A stretch of 15,465 bases of DNA from Candidatus Omnitrophota bacterium (lineage in GTDB: Bacteria > Omnitrophota > Gorgyraeia > B26-G9). Shown here piece by piece: positions 1-6,997 of the stretch. The stretch spans positions 1-15,465 of the forward strand of contig JAGLQQ010000120.1 in NCBI GenBank assembly GCA_023136735.1. Direction: 5' to 3'. The stretch's first letter is position 1; every line of letters starts with the position of its first letter. The notes under the pieces were generated by a model. That model saw only the letters and a list, made by a program, of their open reading frames with translations. It did not search any database and had not been told where the DNA came from. The translations under genes and the position numbers were made by a program.

Positions 1-395
1 TTTTCTGTGTTTTTGTCACCTGCCCAATAATTCCGGCTCTATTCCTTCCTCTGAGCAGATCGTAATGCATCTATAATATCATAATATATGCCTGGTATTA
101 AATATAGTTCTTAGTATTTTCTGCTTTTTATTCCCCATTTGAAGTAAAGCAATTAAATTTTCTTTGATTTACGAATGAAGATGAAGCCAGGACGGCGGAA
201 TGCCATTGAGGCAGGATTGCCGAATTGGCGACAAAGTCGTAATGAGTAAATCATTAGAAAATTATTGATGCTTCTTTGGGGCGGTTTTCCTTTGCTTCGT
301 TTCCTTTTGACGCCAAAAGGAAATGATGGCTGGGGGACGCAATATCTGGGGCGGGCACAGCCCCTACCCCAAACCCCAATCCTGACCAAGTAACG
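1..395. other. Gene-free stretch with a GC-richer hairpin-bearing element
   Basis: No convincing gene is seen here. Bases 1-150 are AT-rich; on the minus strand there is only a 19-codon frame from an ATG near 139 and stop-interrupted frames beyond it, with no ribosome binding site. Bases about 170-390 change character: they are clearly richer in G+C, with runs such as GGGGCGG and GGGGCGGGCACAGCCCC, and include a strong hairpin at 300-323. A 78-codon minus-strand frame (153-389) covers this element, but its product is rich in Arg, Pro, Gly and Lys, lacks a ribosome binding site and looks like translated structured DNA. The composition and hairpins suggest a dispersed repeat or a non-coding RNA-like element. 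That is inference, and its copy number cannot be judged from one window. Confidence 0.5.
300..323. repeat. Perfect inverted repeat, 10-bp stem and 4-base loop
   Basis: TTTCCTTTTG (300-309) and CAAAAGGAAA (314-323) are exact reverse complements separated by ACGC. No T-run follows on either strand, so it does not look like a classical Rho-independent terminator. It lies about 300 bases past the metH stop, inside the GC-richer element, and may be the core of a repeat or a transcript-end structure. Confidence 0.8.
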
Positions 396-624
396 CTAGA
401 TCATTTTTTCAAGCGCCATAAGCCCAGTCATACCTAGCCTTATGCCCAGTTTCTTCGCATCCGGTGTCAACTTTTTACTACCGATTCATTCAAAAACTCA
501 TCTACTGTCTTTACACCACTAACAACGCAAGCAACATCTTTAAGTCCCATTGCCTAATTCAATACACAATGTCTTTATAAGAGTATTCTCCACAGCAAAC
601 GGTCCCAGCAATAATATTTTTCAT
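396..624 (-). pseudogene. Small frameshifted ORF remnant downstream of metH
   Basis: An ATG at 624 follows a strong Shine-Dalgarno (GGGAGAG) that overlaps the metH stop, so a translated gene once began here. As written the frame stops after 21 codons. Three single-base shifts restore one continuous frame of about 75 codons ending in TAG at 396-398: one extra base near GGGACCG (about 601-606), one extra G in a GGG run (about 546-550), and one missing A in the A5 run (about 471-475). The restored protein starts MKNIIAGPFAVEN, contains DVACVVSGVKTVDEFLNE, and ends LTPDAKKLGIRLGMTG followed by LMALEKMI. I do not recognise the family. Near its end two 14-base direct repeats (415-428 and 437-450, two mismatches) are 22 bases apart. 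The good ribosome site and natural residue pattern argue for a decayed last gene of the one-carbon operon; sequencing error is the alternative. Confidence 0.5.
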
Positions 625-636
625 TTTTATCTCTCC

Positions 637-3051
637 CTAAGGCAGCCTCTTGAACTTTTTCACCAAATTTACCGCACCAATTCCATCACTCGCGTACTCA
701 GCCCCGATAGAATGCGCAAAGGTTTTCGTAATAACCGCGCCTCCAACCATAAAGTTGCATTTAAGATTTTGCAATCGAGCAGTTTCTATTACTTCCTTCA
801 TATTCACCATAGTAGTTGTCATTAAAGCAGATAATCCAACAATTGGCTCTTTTTGCTTGCGAATTTCGCTGATTATTTTCTTTATACCTACATCCTTACC
901 TAAATCCACAACTTCAAAACCATGATTTTCAAGCAAAAGAGAAACTATATTCTTTCCAATATCGTGATTATCACCCTTAACAGTTGCCAGAATCACAACA
1001 TTTTTCTTTTTCAAGCCGGTTTTATTTTTCTTTAGATATGGGTTGAGACATTTAAAAGCCTCTTTCATAGTTTCGGCACTGGCGATCAACTGAGGCAGGA
1101 AATATTCCTTTGATTCAAACATCGCGCCTACTTTATTAATTGCCGGTATCATAACTTTATGTACCAATAAATCCGGTTTTACTTTTAATCTCAGTGCATC
1201 CAGCACATATCCTTTTATATCATCCCTATCTCCCTTGAACACAGCGTTAAAAACCAACTCCGAGGGTGTCTGTACTTTCCCCTTATCTTGTCCTAGATTC
1301 ATATTATTCTTAGACTTTTTTTTGTTGCAATATTCTATATAGGAATGGGCATTTTTATCCCTGCCCAAAAGTACTTTCTCTGCAGGCTTATTATATTTAG
1401 TTAATTGCTGCATAGGATTACTTATAACCAGGGAAAGTCCGGACTTTTTTAATAAAGATAAATAAGTAGTATTCATCAATACTCTTTGGGGCATACCAAA
1501 AGATATATTGGAAAGCCCGCATATTGTATTTGTTTTAAAAGTATTAGTTGCCCAGCGAATAGTTTTAAGTGTTTCCAAGCCTGCCTGCGCGAATGAGGAT
1601 ACCGTCATTATCAAGCCATCAACAACCAAGTCGCTTTTGGTAAATCCAAAACGCTTTGCTTCTTTATATATTTGTCTCACAATTTCTTTGCGTCTTGTAA
1701 AAGTTTTAGGAACTTCAGTATCATTCAAAGGCAGCAGGATGAACATTGCTCCGTATTTAGCCGCTAGCGGAAGTAACTTCTTTAATTTATGACGCTCAGC
1801 TGATATGGAATTAATCAATGCCCTGCCGGGATAAAGCCGCAGCGCTCTCTCTATCGCCTCTATATCAGAAGAATCAATAACCAGAGGAAGTTTTGTATTC
1901 AAAGAAAGAACATTTATCATCTTCTCTATTGTATCTCTTTCATTAATACCAGCAACTCCTGCATTGACATCCAACATTTCTGCTCCTGATGTTTGCTGCA
2001 GGAAAGCAAGAGAACGCACCAGTGACATTTTTCCTTTTTTCAACTCTGACTGTAAAGGTTTTTTACCCGTAGGGTTAATACACTCACCCACTATCACAAC
2101 TTCTCTTCTATCTTCTAAAATTACATGCTCTCGGGCACAGCTAAGTGCGCTAATGCCTAAACGCACAGGCATAATACCTAAAGAGTTGCCAATATGTTTT
2201 TTCAGATGTCTGATATGCTCAGGCGTTGTTCCACAGCATCCACCTAGTAAATTCACTCCAGCATCCACAAATTCTTTAGCAAATGAACCAAAGTCAGCTG
2301 CAGACATATCAAAAGCAGTAACTCCTTTTGAAAATTTTGGCATGCCAGCATTTGGTTTCGCTATTAAAGGGATCAAAGCATACGGCTTCAACATCTTGAT
2401 AAGGCTAATCATCTGTTTAGGACCGCTTGAACAATTACACCCACATGCATTGGCACCAAGACTCTGTAAAGTTATTAATGCGGTTATTGGGTCTGTTCCA
2501 TTTAAAGTCTTTCCACTTTTTTCATATGTCAGGCTCACTACAACAAATTTATCACTCAACTCTCGGATAGCAATAAGAGCAGCTCTCGCCTCCTGAATAT
2601 CCATCATGGTCTCAATAACAAATAGATCTACTCCTCCCTTTAATAGCCCCCTGACTTGCTCTTTAAAAATATCTACAGCATCCTCGAAAGCAAGCGGACC
2701 AAAGGGAGCAACAAATTTTCCTGTAGGGCCTATATCTCCCGCAACTAATTTATCTTTGGCTGCAGATTTCGCCAGTTTAGCAAGATCTCTGTTTACCTCC
2801 ATTACATTATGTTTACCATATTCATTCAGCTTAATTCTATTTGCTCCAAAAGTACAAGTATATATTATATCTGAACCGGCAAGACAATAGTCCTGATGAA
2901 TATTTTTAAGTACATCATGATTTTTTAAAGCCCAGATTTCAGGACTTACTCCTGTTTTCATCCCGTGAATATGTAATTGAGTGCCCATGGCCCCGTCTAG
3001 AACAAGCACTCTTTTTTTCAAAAGCTTTTCAATTTCAGTCAATCTACTCAC
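637..3051 (-). CDS. metH: Cobalamin-dependent methionine synthase, short form lacking the activation domain
   Basis: Transfers the methyl group of 5-methyl-THF through cobalamin to homocysteine, giving methionine and THF in the cytoplasm. Domains in order: homocysteine/zinc barrel (about 10-300) with DGAMGT and zinc ligands Cys207, Cys272 and Cys273 (CNCSSGP and GGCCGTTP); pterin-binding barrel (about 315-565) with GECINPTGKK, DVNAG and PLVIDSS; B12 cap helices (about 595-675); B12-binding fold (about 684-804) with the base-off DNHDIG motif, His696, and VGGAV. At 804 residues it ends after the B12 domain, as in Thermotoga MetH, and the activation domain is the gene just upstream. I chose GTG at 3051 because AAAGGAAG lies six bases before it and it overlaps the preceding TAG by eight bases; ATG at 3069 adds six residues but has only a distant AGG. 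As I recall, this start also gives the same zinc-cysteine numbering as Thermotoga maritima MetH. Stop is TAG. Confidence 0.95.
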   Translation of the reverse strand: MSRLTEIEKLLKKRVLVLDGAMGTQLHIHGMKTGVSPEIWALKNHDVLKNIHQDYCLAGSDIIYTCTFGANRIKLNEYGKHNVMEVNRDLAKLAKSAAKDKLVAGDIGPTGKFVAPFGPLAFEDAVDIFKEQVRGLLKGGVDLFVIETMMDIQEARAALIAIRELSDKFVVVSLTYEKSGKTLNGTDPITALITLQSLGANACGCNCSSGPKQMISLIKMLKPYALIPLIAKPNAGMPKFSKGVTAFDMSAADFGSFAKEFVDAGVNLLGGCCGTTPEHIRHLKKHIGNSLGIMPVRLGISALSCAREHVILEDRREVVIVGECINPTGKKPLQSELKKGKMSLVRSLAFLQQTSGAEMLDVNAGVAGINERDTIEKMINVLSLNTKLPLVIDSSDIEAIERALRLYPGRALINSISAERHKLKKLLPLAAKYGAMFILLPLNDTEVPKTFTRRKEIVRQIYKEAKRFGFTKSDLVVDGLIMTVSSFAQAGLETLKTIRWATNTFKTNTICGLSNISFGMPQRVLMNTTYLSLLKKSGLSLVISNPMQQLTKYNKPAEKVLLGRDKNAHSYIEYCNKKKSKNNMNLGQDKGKVQTPSELVFNAVFKGDRDDIKGYVLDALRLKVKPDLLVHKVMIPAINKVGAMFESKEYFLPQLIASAETMKEAFKCLNPYLKKNKTGLKKKNVVILATVKGDNHDIGKNIVSLLLENHGFEVVDLGKDVGIKKIISEIRKQKEPIVGLSALMTTTMVNMKEVIETARLQNLKCNFMVGGAVITKTFAHSIGAEYASDGIGAVNLVKKFKRLP

Positions 3052-3688
3052 TACTATCTTCCTTTTCATTGATTATTTGTATACCTGCAAGAGCAGTAAC
3101 TGTTTTTTCCGGTATCAGTATAAACTCTTCCGTAATAGATATCCCCAGTTTTTCCATCTCAAGGACCTCAAAAATCGTCTTTTGATTTTTTAATGCAAAA
3201 TCTCCATAACCTGCTGAGAAGCGTCTTTTTGTAAGACATTTACTCTCCCGGCTCAAAGAATTACTGAAAAACTTGCCCACCCAATCAAGAGCCGCATCAG
3301 TCATTTCACTTGCCAGTGCATCATAAACAACAGCTACCGTTACATTTTCTCCATTTGAATATTCAGTAATAGTTTTTGCAATCTCTACTCCTGCTGTAAC
3401 ACCCATAAATAATACTTCATCGGAGCCGGAGAATAAAACTGAAAGGTCTTTGCTTTGAAAGCTAATTCCTGAAACAAGATTAACTACATTATTTTCAATA
3501 TTCAGCAACGGCAGTCGTGAAATACTGGCTTTTAAATCTATTATTTGCAAAGCCTGTTCAATATATCGATCTATTTTCTCTTTACTCTGTCTATCAAGAT
3601 TTGTTCTACCTTTTGCGTATCCCAGCCGACTATAAATTCTTTCAATCGGAGGGATCACATTAATGTAATTTAAAAAAGTAGCAGTCAT
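3044..3688 (-). CDS. Free-standing methionine synthase activation (SAM-binding) domain protein
   Basis: A 214-residue protein matching the C-terminal activation domain of large MetH enzymes, which binds S-adenosylmethionine and remethylates inactivated cob(II)alamin during reductive repair. The hallmark is RRFSAGYGD (residues 155-163), containing the RxxxGY SAM motif, followed by ISITEEFILIPEKTVTAL, the usual end of the domain (it reads 'M-P-x-K-S-V' in larger enzymes). The helical YDALASEMTDAA segment (122-133) is also typical. Thermotoga maritima carries the same split (TM0268/TM0269). Start: ATG at 3688 has GGAG eight bases upstream (GGAGATAAAATG). A longer frame from TTG at 3814 would run into the preceding gene, and its extra 42 residues do not resemble the family. 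It follows the FAD oxidoreductase by 46 bases and overlaps metH by 8, so it is translationally coupled to its partner. Confidence 0.9.
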   Translation of the reverse strand: MTATFLNYINVIPPIERIYSRLGYAKGRTNLDRQSKEKIDRYIEQALQIIDLKASISRLPLLNIENNVVNLVSGISFQSKDLSVLFSGSDEVLFMGVTAGVEIAKTITEYSNGENVTVAVVYDALASEMTDAALDWVGKFFSNSLSRESKCLTKRRFSAGYGDFALKNQKTIFEVLEMEKLGISITEEFILIPEKTVTALAGIQIINEKEDSSE

Positions 3689-3734
3689 TTTATCTCCATT
3701 GCATGACACAAAACATTGAGGGAACAGAAAAACA

Positions 3735-4817
3735 TTAATTGTCTTCCTGTTTGCAGCCTGATGAATTGAGGGCATCATTAAAAACATCCAAAGCAGGGGC
3801 TGCTTCAAGTTCAAGGTCTAATATTCGCAACTTTCCGGGTGGAACATCATCTGGACAAGAGATCATTTGATCAACTTTTGACTGAAGAAATTTAAGAGCG
3901 TTTTCACCTGCTATGCTGCCCTGATTCACTGCTATGTCCCAGGAGTTTGGAAAATCAAAATATTCTTCTTTAGGATCCCTCCTGTTCAAAACATCACCTG
4001 CGGCAAAAATATTTTCCACGCTGCTGCGCAGAAATTCATCTACCCGAATCCCTGGACTAATGTTAACTTCCGTATTCTCTAGAAACTTAGTATTAGGAGT
4101 CAAATTTTTATCCAGGATAAGAATTCCACATCCAATCACTTTACCGGAATCCAATTTTATAGCTTTAACGTCTCCGTTGCCAAAAATTTCCACAATGCTC
4201 TTATTAAATAGTATTTCCACTCTTTTATCCTTTAGTAAGTTCTCAAGTGATTTCGCCATATCCTCATTCAGAATTCCTTCTAAAATACGAGCTTTGGAAG
4301 AAATAATTTTTATTTCAAGATTTTTTTTACTCATTGCATATGCTGCATTAATTCCCGCGATACCTGCCCCCCAGACACAAACTGTATGACTAATCGGAAT
4401 AAGTTCCGTAATATCCTGAACATTGCCTATATTCCGAAACCCAAGAACTCCATGTTTACCAGAACCCTTGACATCTTTGGAAACATTCGCACTACTGCCA
4501 CTAGCAACAATCAAAGCGTCATAAACAATTTTAGTCTTATCAAAGAGAATTATTGCATTCTTCTTAGGGATAACTCTATCCACTTTTCTACCAGGCAAAA
4601 AATCTATATGCTCAGTCTCATAAAATTCGTTTGGGTTTAAAAATAGCTTCTGGGGGTTTAACTTATTCATGAGTATTTCAGCTATTTCAAATCGCCTGTA
4701 TGCCGGATACTGTTCTTCACTTACCATGGTTATTTTGACATCTTTATCATTGATTCTAATCGCCTTCGCAGCGCTCATGCCTGCTGCTGAATTGCCTATT
4801 ATAACAATATGCTTCAT
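3735..4817 (-). CDS. FAD-dependent NAD(P)H oxidoreductase (pyridine nucleotide-disulfide reductase fold)
   Basis: A 360-residue two-dinucleotide-fold flavoprotein. The N-terminal FAD site is IVIIGNSAAGMSAA (residues 4-17), of the GxSAAG type seen in NADH oxidases, rubredoxin reductases and NirB N-termini. A second GxGxxG (WGAGIAGINAA, 149-159) should bind NAD(P)H. ALIVASGS (101-108) and the second FAD motif ENIFAAGD (268-275) complete the fold. No redox CxxC and no NADH-oxidase-type active cysteine are visible, so electrons probably leave the flavin directly to a protein partner. Its ATG overlaps the folD TAA by one base (TAATG). It sits between folD and the MetH activation protein and no metF is nearby, so its job may be to reduce cobalamin for MetH repair or to support methylene-THF reduction. 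The fold is certain; the electron acceptor is not visible in sequence. Confidence 0.88.
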   Translation of the reverse strand: MKHIVIIGNSAAGMSAAKAIRINDKDVKITMVSEEQYPAYRRFEIAEILMNKLNPQKLFLNPNEFYETEHIDFLPGRKVDRVIPKKNAIILFDKTKIVYDALIVASGSSANVSKDVKGSGKHGVLGFRNIGNVQDITELIPISHTVCVWGAGIAGINAAYAMSKKNLEIKIISSKARILEGILNEDMAKSLENLLKDKRVEILFNKSIVEIFGNGDVKAIKLDSGKVIGCGILILDKNLTPNTKFLENTEVNISPGIRVDEFLRSSVENIFAAGDVLNRRDPKEEYFDFPNSWDIAVNQGSIAGENALKFLQSKVDQMISCPDDVPPGKLRILDLELEAAPALDVFNDALNSSGCKQEDN

Positions 4818-5689
4818 TATTTACCCTCTTGTTTTTGCTGCTTAGCTGCCTTAAGAAGATTTCTCATCAACAGAGCCACGGTTATCGGTCCTACCCCGCC
4901 CGGAACAGGCGTTATATATGCAGCTCGTTCATAAGCTTTTTCAAATTCAACATCTCCGACAATTTTATCATCAACATAGTTAATACCCACATCAATCACT
5001 ATTGCATCCTTTTTAATCCATTCACCTTTGACAACTCCCGGCTTTCCTACTGCCACAACCAGTATCTCTGCTCTTTTCACATGTTCTGCAAGCAACCCGC
5101 GCTCAGATGTAGCAATATGGCAGATAGTCGTGGTACAAAAATCATTTAGCAGCATCGCCGCAAGAGGCTTTCCCACTATTGCACTATGACCAACAATTAC
5201 AGCTTCTTTTCCGTATAAATTAATATTAATATTGTCTAGCAGTTCCATAACCGCGCATGCCGTACATGGTGCCAATCCATCTTCATTCAAGATTATCTTT
5301 CCCAAATTTTCCGGATGAACTCCCTCAACATCCTTAAGAGGATCTAGACAAATGCGAATATCATTTGCTTTTAAATGATCCGGCAAGGGCAGTTGTAAAA
5401 TAATCCCATTTATAGTGCTATCGCAGTTCAATTCTTCAATAACCGCAATAAGATCAACCCTTTGAATATCAGCATCTAATTTTTTGACCTTATAACCAAT
5501 AGAAAGCTTTTTAGCAATTTTTTGCTGAAATTCAAGATATAGAGACGATTCTTTATCATCACCTACTTGTATCGCACAAAGTACGGGAGCAAAAGAAAAT
5601 GCTTTTTGAAAATCAAGCACTTCATTCTTCACGATTTGGTTAATTCTTGCAGCGAGCTTCTTACCTTCTAATAATTTTTCTCTATCCAT
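4817..5689 (-). CDS. folD: Methylenetetrahydrofolate dehydrogenase FolD, probably without cyclohydrolase activity
   Basis: A 290-residue FolD interconverting methylene-THF and methenyl-THF with NAD(P). Family marks: QLPLP (99-103), the KDVEGVHP loop (119-126), the NAD(P) turn GHSAIVGKP (167-175), AVGKPG, VIDVGIN and the C-terminal PVPGGVGP. Tyr51 of the YxxxK catalytic motif is present, but the lysine is replaced: the segment reads YLEFQQK, putting Gln55 where E. coli has Lys54. E. coli Asp121 is Glu122 here. Family studies show this lysine is needed for the cyclohydrolase half-reaction while dehydrogenase can survive its loss, so I infer a dehydrogenase-only enzyme. The cyclodeaminase-type cyclohydrolase ends one base before its ATG, which supports a split of labour. 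The start at 5689 is the only reasonable one and gives normal length. Confidence 0.95.
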   Translation of the reverse strand: MDREKLLEGKKLAARINQIVKNEVLDFQKAFSFAPVLCAIQVGDDKESSLYLEFQQKIAKKLSIGYKVKKLDADIQRVDLIAVIEELNCDSTINGIILQLPLPDHLKANDIRICLDPLKDVEGVHPENLGKIILNEDGLAPCTACAVMELLDNININLYGKEAVIVGHSAIVGKPLAAMLLNDFCTTTICHIATSERGLLAEHVKRAEILVVAVGKPGVVKGEWIKKDAIVIDVGINYVDDKIVGDVEFEKAYERAAYITPVPGGVGPITVALLMRNLLKAAKQQKQEGK

Positions 5690-5690
5690 T

Positions 5691-6302
5691 TTACAAACAA
5701 CTCTCTATTTTTTTAATCATACGTTCTTTTGCTTTGCCTATAAATATAGACATGCTTTTTAATTCTTTATTCTTTTGACTAATAAACCTTTTGTCCTTAA
5801 CATATTTTAGATTGATTTTAACATTAAGCACAGCTGATTTAAAAGCGGCATCAATGATATAAACTGCGCCGCCACAATCAGATATAAGATTAATATTACC
5901 GATCGCTAAAATATGCTCAGTGAGACCCATTGCCTCTTGGCAAAGAAAACATACTTGATAAGGAATATTTGCCGCCTCTTTAAGCCCTTTTTGCATAAGC
6001 GTTGTTCTTTGCCGCTTAGCCTTAGAAATTTTCATAACATCTTGCAGTTTAAGAAAAACAACTACGTCCTTATCTATCAATAGCTGTATTTTTCTGCGGA
6101 GTAATTCATTTTTCTTTAACAGCTGCTTCATGGCAGAGTGTTCGTTTTTGTATTTTTGATTTACAATCGTAAAATTTGCCACCATACTGCTTAAAGCTGT
6201 CCCAATAGCACCGGACAAAGCAGCTGCGCTTCCTCCACCAGGAACACTACTTAAGGAAGCAAGATCATCTATATATTTTTTTAAATCTTTTCTTATATAC
6301 AT
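5691..6302 (-). CDS. fchA: Methenyl-THF cyclohydrolase / formimidoyl-THF cyclodeaminase family protein
   Basis: A 203-residue, all-helical FTCD C-terminal-domain protein. Marks: VPGGGSAAALSGAIG (20-34), the folate-contact helix with IDKDVVVF (76-83), and the long hallmark GNINLISDCGG...AAFKSAVLNVKINL (135-165). In bacteria without histidine-to-formiminoglutamate breakdown, this stand-alone domain acts as methenyl-THF cyclohydrolase (FchA). No histidine-degradation genes are present, and folD follows after a single base, so the FchA role is favoured over cyclodeaminase. ATG at 6302 has AAGGTGA seven bases upstream. It is the first gene of the one-carbon operon, roughly 18 bases behind the predicted transcription start. 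Symbol assigned from context; cyclodeaminase activity remains possible. Confidence 0.88.
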   Translation of the reverse strand: MYIRKDLKKYIDDLASLSSVPGGGSAAALSGAIGTALSSMVANFTIVNQKYKNEHSAMKQLLKKNELLRRKIQLLIDKDVVVFLKLQDVMKISKAKRQRTTLMQKGLKEAANIPYQVCFLCQEAMGLTEHILAIGNINLISDCGGAVYIIDAAFKSAVLNVKINLKYVKDKRFISQKNKELKSMSIFIGKAKERMIKKIESCL

Positions 6303-6327
6303 GGGTTCACCTTATTATTGAACTTTT

Positions 6328-6356
6328 ATTTTACCCGTTTATCAACGAGGAGTCAA
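6328..6356 (-). promoter_or_regulatory. Near-consensus sigma70 promoter of the one-carbon operon
   Basis: On the minus strand TTGACT (6356-6351) is followed after exactly 17 bases by TAAAAT (6333-6328). Each hexamer differs from consensus by one base. The predicted start lies near 6321, giving a short leader of about 18 bases before the fchA ATG, with no room for a cobalamin or SAM riboswitch. Confidence 0.8.
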
Positions 6357-6380
6357 GACAGGAAAATAGACAGGAAAATA
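6357..6380 (-). repeat. Two tandem 12-base copies abutting the -35 box (possible operator)
   Basis: On the minus strand TATTTTCCTGTC occurs twice in a row with no mismatch, ending directly at the -35 hexamer of the fchA promoter. Direct repeats here could bind an activator or a repressor. A chance duplication is also possible; the 12-base period is slightly longer than a helical turn. Confidence 0.6.
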
Positions 6381-6412
6381 GCCCAAATTATCAACTTATG
6401 GCTTTTACTTCT

Positions 6413-6997
6413 CTATTCGACGCCATTATGCCTAATAAAATACCCCGCCTCTGCCTTTAATTCTTCATAATCAGCTGGTCTTTCCCTGATCTTTTTTAGT
6501 ACAGTTATCAAGGTTTCCAGTTTTACTTAAAAATAGATTGAGTCAAAATTTACTTCGCTTTCACTCCAGCGAACCATGCCATCTGTTAACCTCGCCTTTG
6601 CTGAGGGGCTGTTCTCTTTAAGCAGTAATTTGATTGGTTTGTGTATCACACGCCCGCCTTTTGATCCTGACATTATAATCTGTCCCTACCCAATATCTTC
6701 TATATCACCCCAAGGAATCAAAGTAAGCTTACGTGTCGGTCCAGAGGTTGATTTCAGCACTATTCCCCTTTTACTTACAGATATTATAGTCATCAGGCTA
6801 ATACAGTTCTGGACTCCAGTAAATCCTACAAGCCCTCCAATTATTAGGCAAAACCAGGAAGCAAAAACATACCCCGCTTCATTTATTCGAGGAATTAGTT
6901 TATGAAAAAACACCTCCAAGTAATAGAAAAAAACACGCTTAAAAGTCCTGATAACTTTATGCGAAAAATATAGCTGCTCATGTTTTCTCCTTATCAA
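6413..6997 (-). pseudogene. Broken membrane-anchored PH-like domain protein with two in-frame stops
   Basis: The first open part (6997-6686) encodes 103 residues: a membrane span (AGYVFASWFCLIIGGLVGF) and a segment VSKRGIVLKSTSG...LIPWGDIEDI that looks like a bacterial PH-like domain strand-turn. It stops at TAG (6686-6688). The same frame stays open for 52 more codons (GQIIMSGSKGG...SEVNFDSIYF) to TAA (6527-6529), then 37 more (KLETLITVLKKIRERP...) to TAG (6413-6415). Together they make one coherent 195-codon frame with two nonsense codons. The start is also odd: TTG at 6997 overlaps the previous gene's TGA (TTGA), while a strong site AAGGAGAAAACATG points to ATG at 6981 in another frame, which would rejoin the main frame across a T7 run. 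Three lesions suggest decay. Other genes here end in TAG, so general TAG recoding is excluded. Confidence 0.55.

Noticed and set aside
153..389. A 78-codon minus-strand frame
   Set aside because: It overlies the GC-richer hairpin element, has a skewed Arg/Pro/Gly/Lys content and no ribosome binding site; more likely non-coding.
1964..2596. A 210-codon plus-strand open frame
   Set aside because: It is antisense to the homocysteine and pterin domains of metH, which carry all expected motifs, and it has no ribosome binding site. The other plus-strand frames inside metH, the FAD gene, folD, addB and addA were dropped for the same reason.
3689..3814. A 42-residue N-terminal extension of the activation protein from TTG at 3814
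   Set aside because: It overlaps the upstream FAD gene by 80 bases, has unrelated residues, and a good GGAG lies before the ATG at 3688.
6303..6356. Cobalamin or SAM riboswitch before the B12/methionine operon
   Set aside because: The predicted leader is only about 18 bases and no riboswitch-like conserved boxes are visible upstream.
6413..6997. Genome-wide recoding of TAG as a sense codon
   Set aside because: metH and the activation protein end naturally at TAG, and a TAA also interrupts the same frame, so decay is simpler.
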